This document shows, in pieces, positions 16,340 through 24,105 of a stretch of 34,250 nucleotides of DNA. This DNA comes from Clostridia bacterium (lineage in GTDB: Bacteria; Bacillota; Clostridia; Oscillospirales; CAG-272), in the NCBI GenBank assembly GCA_017508465.1, contig JAFVYW010000047.1, forward strand, positions 1 through 34,250. Reading direction: 5' to 3'. Under the pieces are notes generated by a model. The model ran no database searches. It was given only the letters and a program-made list of their open reading frames with translations, and was not told the origin of the DNA. The translations under genes were made by a program, and so were the position numbers. Within the stretch, counting starts at the first letter, position 1. Each line of letters begins with the position of its first letter.

Positions 16340-16840
16340 ATGAAACTTATCAAAAAAATGCCTCTGTCACATTATGTGATATATTCCCTCGTTATCGCTA
16401 TCGGCATTTTACTCGACCAGCTTACAAAAATTCTCGCCGTTGCATTTTTAAAGCCTGTGGATACTGTGCCGCTTATCAAGGGTGTCCTCCACCTGACCTA
16501 TGTCGAGAACCGCGGTGCTGCCTTCGGCATGCTCGCCGACCACAGATGGGTGTTTATGGTGGTATCGACGGTGACGATTGTCGCAATCGCGATTGCGCTC
16601 TACCTCGGTCACATTGATGGTCTTCGCTATGGCGTTTGTCTGTCCGCTATCATCTCGGGTGGCATCGGCAATATGATCGACCGCATCGCGCTTGGCTATG
16701 TCGTCGACTTCATCGATTTCCGTCTTATCAACTTCGCCGTATTCAATGGCGCAGATTCCTTCGTCTGTGTGGGCGCGGGATTTATGATTTTATTCCTTGT
16801 TTTAGACATCATCAAGGAAGCAAAGGAAAAGAAAGAATGA
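16340..16840 (+). CDS. lspA: Lipoprotein signal peptidase (signal peptidase II)
   Basis: The 166-residue, four-TM aspartic protease removes signal peptides from prolipoproteins in the membrane. The motifs are intact: D-Q-L-T-K, N-R-G-A-A-F-G, G-G-I-G-N-M-I-D-R (first catalytic Asp), V-V-D-F-I-D-F, and F-N-G-A-D-S-F (second catalytic Asp). Two lipoprotein candidates in this window (4380-6764 and 25546-27192) would be its substrates. The stop overlaps the rluD start (ATGA). Ribosome site AAGGAGAA. Confidence 0.97.
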   Translation: MKLIKKMPLSHYVIYSLVIAIGILLDQLTKILAVAFLKPVDTVPLIKGVLHLTYVENRGAAFGMLADHRWVFMVVSTVTIVAIAIALYLGHIDGLRYGVCLSAIISGGIGNMIDRIALGYVVDFIDFRLINFAVFNGADSFVCVGAGFMILFLVLDIIKEAKEKKE

Positions 16841-17829
16841 ATGAAGAAAAACGCAACCCCTCGCCTGACAGCGAGGGGGAATTTCATACATACACCATTG
16901 TGGCGGATGGAGACGGTGTACGCGCCGATCTCTATCTCTCCCGTGTTTGCGATTTATCGCGCTCCAGGATACAGGCTCTGATGGAAGAGGGCTGTGTCAC
17001 ATGCGAAAGGTGCGGAAAAGTAACAAAGAAAACGGTACTGTGCGAGGGAGATATCGTAGAGATTTTTATCAAATCACCCACCCCCGTGTCAGCAAAACCA
17101 GAGGATATTCCATTGGATATCGTCTATGAGGACGATGACCTGCTCGTCATCAACAAGCCGGAGGGCATGGTGGTACACCCTGCGCCCGGCGCACCCACAG
17201 GTACACTCGTCAATGCCCTTCTCTACTATCTTGGTGAGAACCTCTCGGGCATCGGTGGCGAGCTTCGCCCCGGTATTGTGCATCGTATAGACAAAGACAC
17301 CTCGGGACTGCTTGTGGTCGCCAAAAATGATTTCACTCACCTCGCTCTCTCAAAGCAGCTGGAAACGCACAGAATTCGTCGCGAGTATCATGCTCTTGTC
17401 CTCGGCGGCTTCCGCGAAGAGCATGGTACGGTGGACGCGCCCATCGGCAGACACCCTGTCGATCGCAAGAAAATGGCGGTGATCCGTGACGGCTCTGGTA
17501 TGGCAAGAGAGGCGGTAACGCATTATGAGGTGCTTGAGCATCTCGGACAATTCACCTACCTGAAGCTCAACCTGGAAACAGGGCGCACCCACCAGATACG
17601 CGTGCATATGGCGTCCCTCGGTCATCCCCTCGTCGGCGATACCACCTATGGTGGTGGAAACACCCCCCTCGAACGGCGGCTTGGCGCATCTGCGACAGGT
17701 CAGGCGCTCCATGCAAGACGCCTCACATTCACGCATCCAAGAACGGGTGAAGAGATGAATTTCGAGTGTCCCTTTCCTCCATCTTTCACAAAGCTTTTAG
17801 AGGCTCTTCGCAGAGAATATACCAAATAA
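16837..17829 (+). CDS. rluD: RluD-family 23S rRNA pseudouridine synthase
   Basis: The 330-residue protein has an acidic N-terminus, an S4 RNA-binding domain (about 28-90, R-A-D-L-Y-L-S-R), and a pseudouridine synthase core. The catalytic block is G-I-V-H-R-I-D-K-D-T-S-G-L, whose second Asp after H-R-I is conserved. L-E-T-G-R-T-H-Q-I-R-V-H-M marks the RluA/RluD family. The start is the ATG overlapping the lspA stop; a longer frame upstream only runs through lspA. The lspA-rluD pair is common in Bacillota. Target uridines cannot be told from sequence. Confidence 0.93.
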   Translation: MNEEKRNPSPDSEGEFHTYTIVADGDGVRADLYLSRVCDLSRSRIQALMEEGCVTCERCGKVTKKTVLCEGDIVEIFIKSPTPVSAKPEDIPLDIVYEDDDLLVINKPEGMVVHPAPGAPTGTLVNALLYYLGENLSGIGGELRPGIVHRIDKDTSGLLVVAKNDFTHLALSKQLETHRIRREYHALVLGGFREEHGTVDAPIGRHPVDRKKMAVIRDGSGMAREAVTHYEVLEHLGQFTYLKLNLETGRTHQIRVHMASLGHPLVGDTTYGGGNTPLERRLGASATGQALHARRLTFTHPRTGEEMNFECPFPPSFTKLLEALRREYTK

Positions 17830-17850
17830 AAAAGTCAGGAATGTCATAAA

Positions 17851-18945
17851 ATGTTAATCACTGTTTACAAACACGAAGGAAAATACAATCACAAGACCTG
17901 CTATGTGCATGCAAGAGGCGCCCATCTTCCTGACGGTCATCTTCTGATTACGACGCAAAAACTGAATGTATCGGGTTGTGATGACTTTGAAGGTCTTGAG
18001 GTTATGGAGGCCTATGATGGAGGCGCCAGAATAACCTCACCAAAGCCTGACGAGGCCTTTGGCAGAAAAATGCTTTCCGAAGGTATTTTCCATGCCCAAT
18101 GCGATGCGACACCGATGTATCATAAAGCATCGGGCAAGATCATCGTTATCGGACACGATGCCTATTACAGTACTGCCGGCACGCATGTGCGCGGTGTGGA
18201 AAACCGCGGTTTTTATTCCGTTTATGATGATGAAAATAAACACTTCCTTCCCGTCTCCCCTTTTCAGGTATCCATTTCGGATACGCATCTTCATACTGCC
18301 CCAGGCTCTGTTCAGTTTTATGAAGATGACGAAGGACTTTTATGGATCCCATTTACCATAAAGAAGCATGGCTCGCCTTTTTATGAAGTGGTTGTCTTTT
18401 CCTTTGTCTTTGATGGTGAAAAGCTATGCGAGGTGGGACGAAGCAATATCCTTTCTTATCCCATTGCGCGAGGAGCGTATGAGCCTTCCCTGATTTATGC
18501 AGGCGGTAAGTTTTTATTAACGGTGAGAAATGATACCGTCGGGCTTTTTTCTACAAGTACGGATGGCAAGCATTTTGAAGAGCTTGCACCCTGGCGTTTT
18601 GATGACGGTGAGGTGCTGCCGAATTATAATACACAACAGCATTTTCTTGCTCTTGGAGATGCGGTTTATCTGGTTTACACCAGACGCGGTGCGAACAATG
18701 ACCATGTGTTCCGCCATCGGGCGCCTCTCTTCCTGGCGCAGATCGACACCGACAGGATGCACCTTATCCGAGCAAGCGAAAGGGTTGTCGTCCCCGAGCG
18801 GGGCGCGCGCCTTGGTAATTTTGGCGTGACGAATGTCTCGCGTGATCTTGCGTATCTGACGGTCACTGAATGGATGCAGCCTGTGGGGTGTGAAAAATAC
18901 GGTTCGGATAACGCGCTCTTCATTGTAAAATTTGAAAACCAATAA
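17851..18945 (+). CDS. Sialidase-like beta-propeller protein
   Basis: The 364-residue protein without signal peptide resembles the exo-alpha-sialidase superfamily (six-bladed propeller). It has at least one good Asp-box, S-T-D-G-K-H-F, and repeated strand patterns such as G-L-L-W-I-P-F-T. A substrate-type opening H-A-R-G-A-H-L-P-D-G-H-L-L-I-T occurs at about residues 20-34. I cannot place the full arginine triad of GH33, so activity on sialic acid is not shown; many such proteins are carbohydrate-active enzymes or binding propellers of unknown specificity. It follows rluD by 21 nt with a modest AGGAATG ribosome site and is closed by a terminator. Confidence 0.6.
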   Translation: MLITVYKHEGKYNHKTCYVHARGAHLPDGHLLITTQKLNVSGCDDFEGLEVMEAYDGGARITSPKPDEAFGRKMLSEGIFHAQCDATPMYHKASGKIIVIGHDAYYSTAGTHVRGVENRGFYSVYDDENKHFLPVSPFQVSISDTHLHTAPGSVQFYEDDEGLLWIPFTIKKHGSPFYEVVVFSFVFDGEKLCEVGRSNILSYPIARGAYEPSLIYAGGKFLLTVRNDTVGLFSTSTDGKHFEELAPWRFDDGEVLPNYNTQQHFLALGDAVYLVYTRRGANNDHVFRHRAPLFLAQIDTDRMHLIRASERVVVPERGARLGNFGVTNVSRDLAYLTVTEWMQPVGCEKYGSDNALFIVKFENQ

Positions 18946-18951
18946 AAAAAG

Positions 18952-18997
18952 GCATCCTGCGCTCTCTTCATGGGGCGGACGCAGGATGCTTTCTGTT
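18952..18997 (+). terminator. Terminator of the yggS-to-propeller operon
   Basis: GCATCCTGCG (18952-18961) pairs perfectly with CGCAGGATGC (18980-18989), followed by TTTCTGTTT. Located 6 nt beyond the propeller gene stop. Confidence 0.82.
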
Positions 18998-19042
18998 TAC
19001 AGATATGTATAATAGGTAGAATGATTTCGTCTGATTTCGCTT

Positions 19043-19891
19043 TTATGCCAGGACAACAATACCGACCTCTCCCTCGGCGTCGCGGCGGTTTTCGTCCTGA
19101 ATAATCTCTCCGATCGTGTTGACGGTGATGTGTCCTTTGAGGGGATTTTTGATACTGTCGACATGGCTCGATATCACGGCCTCCACCTCGGAATATTCAA
19201 AGGCAAGGTCGCAGTTTTCCATCGTGCAATTTTCAAGCACCAGCCCCTGACAGTAGCAGAGGGGTTGCGTACCGACGATATGGCAGTTTACTAATCGGAT
19301 GTTCCTCGCGTACCACGCGAGATATTCACCACGGATGACGCTATCGTAGACAGTGACATTCTCGCACTCCCAGAAGGCATCCTTCGTATTGAGGATACTG
19401 TCATAAATGACGATGTTCTTACAATACTGGAAAGAATACTTGCCTTCCAGATGGAGGTGGTGTATTGTAAGATTTTGCGAATGGAGGAAAGCGTACTCAC
19501 CCTTAACATAGGACTGCTCCATTGAGATTTCACGGCACATCCAACAAAATTCCGCGCTTTCGATATGCGTGGAATCGATGTGCATATTACGGCATTCGCG
19601 CACAGCCTTCGGTCCTGTAATATCAGCGCCACGCATGTTGATATCCTCTGCGTACCACAGAGGCGCGCGACATCCCTCACTCATCGTGATACTTTCAAGC
19701 ACGGCTCTCTTTGTATGCCAGAAGGGGTAACGAAGATGAAAGGTCGTGTGAATGACCTCAATATCATGGCTTTCCTTGAGTGCGCTCTCACCGTCCTCTT
19801 CTCCGGAGAACGAGCAGTTCTCAACTCTCGCGCCCGAAAGGGCGTAAAGCGCGCGCTCCTCGCCAAAGCGTTTTCCTGCAATTAATTCCAT
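19043..19891 (-). CDS. DUF3737 beta-helix protein
   Basis: The 282-residue protein starts at M-E-L-I-A-G-K-R-F-G-E-E-R-A-L-Y, the usual DUF3737 beginning. AGAGGAAAAACT upstream supports this start over a longer frame that would read through the promoter. The rest is a chain of about 22-residue rungs with repeated N-C, E-N-V, and V-Y-D-S patterns, indicating a right-handed beta-helix. The end I-I-Q-D-E-N-R-R is also conserved. Function is unknown; the fold suggests binding or modification of a polymer. No signal peptide. It has its own promoter and is convergent with the propeller gene. Confidence 0.85.
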   Translation of the reverse strand: MELIAGKRFGEERALYALSGARVENCSFSGEEDGESALKESHDIEVIHTTFHLRYPFWHTKRAVLESITMSEGCRAPLWYAEDINMRGADITGPKAVRECRNMHIDSTHIESAEFCWMCREISMEQSYVKGEYAFLHSQNLTIHHLHLEGKYSFQYCKNIVIYDSILNTKDAFWECENVTVYDSVIRGEYLAWYARNIRLVNCHIVGTQPLCYCQGLVLENCTMENCDLAFEYSEVEAVISSHVDSIKNPLKGHITVNTIGEIIQDENRRDAEGEVGIVVLA

Positions 19892-19921
19892 AGTTTTTCC
19901 TCTTTGATTTTTATCCTCTTT

Positions 19922-19950
19922 AGTATAGCATAGTTTTGTCGAAAAATCAA
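19922..19950 (-). promoter_or_regulatory. Promoter of the DUF3737 gene
   Basis: On the minus strand TTGATT (19950-19945) and TATACT (19927-19922) are separated by 17 nt, about 30 nt upstream of the ATG. Confidence 0.75.
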
Positions 19951-20020
19951 GGTATACGCGCGCTTTATTTTTCACCTTATATATTTTTCAGGAAAAAAAG
20001 ATTTTTTTTTGCAAAATCTA

Positions 20021-20049
20021 TTGCATTGAAGAAAAAAATCCTGTATAAT
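20021..20049 (+). promoter_or_regulatory. Promoter of the folate-uptake operon
   Basis: TTGCAT (20021-20026) and a perfect TATAAT (20044-20049) with 17-nt spacing. Transcription is predicted to start near 20056, directly at the 5' side of the THF riboswitch. Confidence 0.75.
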
Positions 20050-20050
20050 A

Positions 20051-20155
20051 GGAGCAACAGAAAAGGAACATATGCGTATAGTGCTGTGTGTACGGGGAGT
20101 TGTCACACAGACGAAGGATCAGATCTGCGGTATATGTTCGCATCCCACTGTCACC
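20051..20155 (+). promoter_or_regulatory. Tetrahydrofolate (THF) riboswitch
   Basis: The leader matches the folT-type THF riboswitch. P2: ACATAT (20068-20073) with ATATGT (20132-20137). P3: CTGTGTG (20084-20090) with CACACAG (20104-20110), and the loop carries GGGGAG then TTGT. Conserved CGAAGG and GCGGT follow P3. The J2/1 segment TTCGCATCC occurs at 20137-20145. Loop GGGA (20095-20098) can form the known pseudoknot with TCCC (20143-20146). A short P1 (ACAG/CTGT) is possible. THF riboswitches sense reduced folates and control folate transport or synthesis genes; here the next gene encodes a folate transporter subunit, which fits exactly. I am recalling the consensus, not running a covariance model. 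Confidence 0.88.
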
Positions 20156-20166
20156 ATAGGTATGAG

Positions 20167-20202
20167 AACACCACCTGGTGCAGAAGATGCAAAGGAGGTG
20201 TT
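20167..20202 (+). promoter_or_regulatory. Ribosome-site sequestering hairpin of folT-folC
   Basis: AACACCACCT (20167-20176) can pair with AGGAGGTGTT (20193-20202) with a single A-A mismatch and a 16-nt loop, masking the Shine-Dalgarno of the fusion gene. The stem is followed by TTTTTTGTTTT, so it could also act as an intrinsic terminator. Either way it is the likely expression platform of the riboswitch. Confidence 0.65.
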
Positions 20203-20209
20203 TTTTGTT

Positions 20210-22093
20210 TTGAATAAAGAAATCAGAAAAAACGAACATGCCCTACGGAAAATCGTCGCACTATCACTCCTGTCGGCGATGAGTAATGTTTTTGGCAAAT
20301 ATCTCGCAATCCCCTGGGGAGATATCATGCGCTTCTCGCTGGAGAGCATGCCGATATTCTTCGCCGGCTTTGTCTTCGGACCACTCGAGGCGCTTGCCGT
20401 CGCGACGGTTGCTGACCTTGTCGGTTGTCTGCTCGTCGGATATACCATCAATCCGCTGATTACGCTCGGCGGCGTCATTTTAGCGCTTGTCGGCGCGTTG
20501 GTCTACCGCTTTTGTCAAATGCTCCCTGCGCCCTTGCGCACGGGACTTTCCGTCATGCTTGGTCATACGGCAGGCTCTGTGATTGTGAAAACCATAGGTC
20601 TTTCGGCGTATATGGGGATTGGTTTATGGGAGCTGATGGCGTGGCGTCTGTTCAACTACACGATTGTGGCTATATTGGATGGTGTTGTGGTATTTATTCT
20701 GATGAAAAGCCCCGTCCCCGACCTTGCGACAGGCAAAAAGATAGAAAAACGCACGGAAAAAAAGACACAAGAGGACGCGCCACTGACATACGAGAGCGCG
20801 CTCGCGTATATTCATTCCAGCAACCGTCCGTTTTTCAAGCCAGGTCTTGAGCGTATCAACGCCCTGCTCGACATTTTCGGTCATCCAGAAGCAGATCTTG
20901 CCGTCATACACATCGGTGGCACAAACGGCAAGGGATCGACATCCTCCATGCTCGCCTCGGTGCTTCAGAGCGCAGGCTATCGTGTCGGTCTTTATACCTC
21001 TCCCTTCATTCTTGATTTCAATGAACGCATCCGCGTCGATGGTGTCAATATTCCGAACGAGGACCTCGTGCGTTATACGGAAGAGCTTCGCCAGGCATCC
21101 AGATGTTTGTCTGAAGCGCCAACCGAGTTCGAGATCATCACTGCTATCGCCTTCCGCTATTTCAAGGATAAAAAATGCGATTATGTCGTCCTTGAGGTAG
21201 GTCTGGGCGGTCGGTTCGATGCGACGAATGTCATAAAATCACCCCTGCTTTCCATTATCACGGGCATCTCCCTTGACCACACGGCAATCCTTGGCGACAC
21301 GGTGGAAAAGATCGCGCTTGAAAAGGCGGGCATTATCAAGAGCGGACGCCCCATTCTCTTCGGTGGCGGTGCATTACATGCGGCAAGAGCCACCATCCAT
21401 GAAGAGGCAACCAAAAGAAAATCCCCCTTCTATGATGTAGACCGAAACGCGCTTACCATTCGCGAAAGAAGCCTGAAAGGCTGTGTATTTGACTACAAAG
21501 CTTTACAAAATATCAAGATTTCTCTGCTTGGCACCTATCAACCCTACAATGCTATTACGGTAATTGATGCCGTGGAAATATTGCGTGCAAACGGTGTATT
21601 CATCTCTGACCGCGACCTGTATCATGGTTTAGAGCATGCCGAATGGATGGGGCGCTTTGAGGTCTTATCGCGTGAAAACCCGCTCGTCATTTTTGACGGC
21701 GCACATAACGCGGAGGGCATCGGCGTAGCCGTCCAATCCATCCGTACCTATTTTGGCGAGGAAAAGGTATATGTACTCACAGGTGTCCTTCGCGACAAGG
21801 ACTACAAGGCGATTGCCGAGACGATTTCCACCGTTGCTGAACGCGCCTACACCATTACCCCTCAAAATCCTCGTGCATTGGAAGCGTCGACCTATGCGAC
21901 GATGCTCGGCTATTACGGAACAAAAGCGCGCGCCTTTGCGGACGAGGACATCAGCATCGCCTTTGCCTGTGCGTATCGGGAAGCGAAGCGAGATCATCGT
22001 CCTCTGATTGTCCTCGGCTCACTCTATACCTATGCCGATATTTATCATGCGCTTGAGAGCATTCGCGACGAGGAAACCAAAAACGATTTTTAA
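20210..22093 (+). CDS. folT-folC: Fused folate ECF transporter S component and folylpolyglutamate synthase (FolT-FolC)
   Basis: A single 627-residue chain. Residues 1 to about 166 form a 5-6 TM S component of the FolT type (S-M-P-I-F-F-A-G-F-V-F-G-P, A-D-L-V-G-C-L-L, I-N-P-L-I-T-L-G-G). A charged Lys/Glu linker occupies about 167-190. FolC begins at about 192 (L-T-Y-E-S-A-L-A-Y-I-H), with the P-loop G-T-N-G-K-G-S-T (237-244), E-V-G-L-G-G-R-F-D-A-T-N, and G-A-H-N. FolT captures folate for an energy-coupling-factor transporter, whose EcfA and EcfT subunits are not here. FolC adds glutamates so that folate stays in the cell. The start is TTG at 20210, with GGAGGTG 9 nt upstream. The longer frame from 20072 begins inside the riboswitch and is not credible. 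No frameshift or stop separates the halves. Confidence 0.88.
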   Translation: MNKEIRKNEHALRKIVALSLLSAMSNVFGKYLAIPWGDIMRFSLESMPIFFAGFVFGPLEALAVATVADLVGCLLVGYTINPLITLGGVILALVGALVYRFCQMLPAPLRTGLSVMLGHTAGSVIVKTIGLSAYMGIGLWELMAWRLFNYTIVAILDGVVVFILMKSPVPDLATGKKIEKRTEKKTQEDAPLTYESALAYIHSSNRPFFKPGLERINALLDIFGHPEADLAVIHIGGTNGKGSTSSMLASVLQSAGYRVGLYTSPFILDFNERIRVDGVNIPNEDLVRYTEELRQASRCLSEAPTEFEIITAIAFRYFKDKKCDYVVLEVGLGGRFDATNVIKSPLLSIITGISLDHTAILGDTVEKIALEKAGIIKSGRPILFGGGALHAARATIHEEATKRKSPFYDVDRNALTIRERSLKGCVFDYKALQNIKISLLGTYQPYNAITVIDAVEILRANGVFISDRDLYHGLEHAEWMGRFEVLSRENPLVIFDGAHNAEGIGVAVQSIRTYFGEEKVYVLTGVLRDKDYKAIAETISTVAERAYTITPQNPRALEASTYATMLGYYGTKARAFADEDISIAFACAYREAKRDHRPLIVLGSLYTYADIYHALESIRDEETKNDF

Positions 22094-22106
22094 GGAGAAC
22101 AAACCC

Positions 22107-22451
22107 ATGCCAATGATTATCACAAAAACCACAACCAACATTTCAAAAGAACAGGAACGGGTGCTTACGCAGAAATTCGGCGAGGCGATCGCTCTGCTTC
22201 CCGGAAAAAGCGAAGAGTGGCTGATGCTCTCCTTTGAGGACGGTGCAAGAATGGCGTTCCGCGGAAAATGTGACAGTGACCTTTGCTACATCGAGGTAAA
22301 TCTTCTTGGTGCGGCATCGCGCGAGGCATATGACAATCTTACCGCGCGCCTTTGCGAGGTGGTAAGTGAGACACTCGGCGTTGCACCAGGTGGCATTTAC
22401 ATCAAATATGAAGAGGCAAAAACCTGGGGCTACGACGGCTTCAACTTCTGA
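22107..22451 (+). CDS. MIF/tautomerase-superfamily protein
   Basis: The 114-residue protein begins M-P-M-I-I-T-K, leaving Pro as the first residue after Met removal, the catalytic base of this superfamily. The length (MIF is about 115) and the end G-G-I-Y-I-K-Y-E-E-A-K-T-W-G-Y-D-G-F-N-F, compared with Y-I-N-Y and G-W-N in MIF, point to the macrophage migration inhibitory factor branch, not the 60-residue 4-OT branch. Phenylpyruvate or dopachrome tautomerase activity is typical in vitro; the biological role in bacteria is open. Start chosen at AAGGAGAACAAACCC-ATG; it lies 13 nt behind folT-folC. Confidence 0.82.
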   Translation: MPMIITKTTTNISKEQERVLTQKFGEAIALLPGKSEEWLMLSFEDGARMAFRGKCDSDLCYIEVNLLGAASREAYDNLTARLCEVVSETLGVAPGGIYIKYEEAKTWGYDGFNF

Positions 22452-22459
22452 GGTGAACG

Positions 22460-23674
22460 ATGAGAGCATACGAAAGATTTCTCCGCTATATTGCCGTTCC
22501 CACGGCATCCGATGAAAATTCAGGCGCGCATCCCAGTAGCGAAAAGGAGTGGGTGCTTGCCAGAATGCTTCGCGAGGAGCTCGAGGCGCTCGGCGCGACA
22601 GATATCACACTGTCAGAAAACTGTTATCTTTATGCAAAAATCCCTGCGACAGAAGGTCTCGATGGCCTGCCCACCCTCGGTCTTATCGCCCATATGGACA
22701 CCTCGCCTGATTTTGCTGACGCGCCTGTGTGCCCGAAACTGATTGAAAACTATGACGGTGGCGCAGTGGAGCTTGGTGCAGGACGCACCCTTTCCCCCGG
22801 AATGTTTGCGCACCTTCCTCTGTTGAAAGGAAAAACACTGATTGTCACCTCGGGCAATACTCTGCTTGGCGCGGATGACAAGGCGGGAATTGCAGAAATT
22901 CTGACCTTGGCGGAGCGTCTTGAAAAGGAAAACATTCCTCACGGACCTCTTGCCATCGCCTTCACGCCCGACGAAGAAATCGGCGAGGGCGCAGATTTCT
23001 TTGATGTGGCAAGGTTCGGCGCGGATTTCGCCTACACGATGGACGGCGGATTTGAGGATACCCTTGAATACGAAAACTTCAACGCGCTCGGCGCGGTCTT
23101 TACGGTGAATGGCGTCAATGTTCATCCTGGCTCGGCAAAGGGAATTATGGTGAATGCCGCCCTGATTGCGACCGAGCTTTCGATGCTCTTCCCTGCCGAA
23201 GAGACGCCTGCGAACACCGAAGGTTACGAAGGCTTTTATCATCTGACGGATATCTCGGGCAACTGTGAGCGCGCAACACTTCAGTATATCGTGCGTGACC
23301 ATAATAGCGAAAGGTTTGAAGAGCGTCGCGCGTTCCTCTACGCCGTGGAAAAGCAAATGAACGAAAAGTACGGTGAGGGTACTGTTGTTCTGAATGTGCG
23401 CGACCAGTATCGGAATATGATAGAAAAAATCCTGCCGCATATGCACCTGGTAGAGAATGCAAAGGAGGCGATGCGCCGCGCAGGACTTACGCCCAGAGTG
23501 GAAGCCATTCGCGGCGGAACGGACGGCGCGAGACTTTCCTTTATGGGACTTCCCTGCCCGAACCTTGGTACAGGCGGCTTCGCCTTCCATGGTCCGTTTG
23601 AGCATATCACCGTCGAGGATATGGATACCGCGGTGAATGTTCTGGTGGAGCTTGTAAAGTTATATGCAAAATAA
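22460..23674 (+). CDS. pepT: Peptidase T (tripeptide aminopeptidase)
   Basis: The 404-residue M20B metallopeptidase releases the N-terminal residue of tripeptides in the cytoplasm. Metal-site blocks are present: H-M-D-T-S-P (His and Asp ligands), G-A-D-D-K-A-G, D-E-E-I-G-E-G (catalytic Glu and ligand), M-D-G-G, and G-G-F-A-F-H-G (last His). The dimerisation insert with N-V-H-P-G-S-A-K-G is normal. The length fits PepT. It lies 8 nt after the tautomerase gene with ribosome site GAGGTGA, as the last gene of the operon. Confidence 0.96.
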   Translation: MRAYERFLRYIAVPTASDENSGAHPSSEKEWVLARMLREELEALGATDITLSENCYLYAKIPATEGLDGLPTLGLIAHMDTSPDFADAPVCPKLIENYDGGAVELGAGRTLSPGMFAHLPLLKGKTLIVTSGNTLLGADDKAGIAEILTLAERLEKENIPHGPLAIAFTPDEEIGEGADFFDVARFGADFAYTMDGGFEDTLEYENFNALGAVFTVNGVNVHPGSAKGIMVNAALIATELSMLFPAEETPANTEGYEGFYHLTDISGNCERATLQYIVRDHNSERFEERRAFLYAVEKQMNEKYGEGTVVLNVRDQYRNMIEKILPHMHLVENAKEAMRRAGLTPRVEAIRGGTDGARLSFMGLPCPNLGTGGFAFHGPFEHITVEDMDTAVNVLVELVKLYAK

Positions 23675-23677
23675 AAT

Positions 23678-23745
23678 GAAAGCAACCACATGAAAACCGT
23701 GTGGTTGCTTTCGCAAAGCGTGCTTTATGGCACGCTTTTTATTTT
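23678..23745 (+). terminator. Tandem terminators behind pepT
   Basis: First hairpin: GAAAGCAACCACA (23678-23690) and TGTGGTTGCTTTC (23700-23712), 13 bp perfect; read on the minus strand it is followed by ATTTTATTTT. Second: AAAGCGTGC (23715-23723) and GCACGCTTT (23730-23738), followed by TTATTTTT on the plus strand. Together they separate convergent transcription. Confidence 0.87.
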
Positions 23746-23810
23746 TCCATTTTCTTCTTTCCCCTCGAGAAGAGTTTTTTCATCTTATCTATCAGTCGAC
23801 GAAACATATC

Positions 23811-24020
23811 TTACTCGAAGCACATCGGACCGCGCAGATTTCGTTTTTCGTCATCGGTCAGAATATCGATGGGCGAAGAAAACATTTGTGTCCACGCACG
23901 ATTGGGGACGGGTGGCTCTCCCGGAAACTCGGGGTTTTCGGGAGGAAAGATTTCAGGACGAGGTAAGGAGGTATCAGGGGGATTCTGGTTTTCTCCTTCT
24001 CTCTTCTTTTTCTTATCCAT
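23811..24020 (-). CDS. Small proline-rich hypothetical protein
   Basis: The 69-residue frame opens with a basic cluster (M-D-K-K-K-K-R-E). A Pro/Glu-rich stretch follows (about 14-40, repeated P-E and P-P), then S-P-I-D-I-L-T-D-D-E-K-R-N. No TM segment or known domain is recognised. GAGAGCC, 3 nt before ATG, is a poor ribosome site; the same GAGAGCCGTT string precedes the fucosidase start. It lies downstream of the GH29 gene on the same strand, behind a small hairpin. Composition favours this frame over the plus-strand frames here. A 22-residue basic frame (M-F-R-R-L-I-D-K-M-K-K) begins 2 nt after its stop but lacks a ribosome site. Confidence 0.45.
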   Translation of the reverse strand: MDKKKKREGENQNPPDTSLPRPEIFPPENPEFPGEPPVPNRAWTQMFSSPIDILTDDEKRNLRGPMCFE

Positions 24021-24046
24021 AACGGCTCTCTTTCTTATCAGATTTC

Positions 24047-24064
24047 AAAACCACAGGTGGTTTT
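24047..24064. terminator. Weak hairpin downstream of the GH29 gene
   Basis: AAAACCA and TGGTTTT flank a CAGG loop, 42 nt past the GH29 stop. The T-run lies inside the stem with no extended tract after it, so termination would be partial at best. Confidence 0.45.
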
Positions 24065-24105
24065 ACCTTTAGTTTGACAAGAGAGCGGTTTTTTATGTAT
24101 GAAAA

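Noticed and set aside
20072..20209. 46-residue N-terminal extension of FolT-FolC
   Set aside because: It lies inside the THF riboswitch and the masking hairpin; the TTG at 20210 has an ideal ribosome site.
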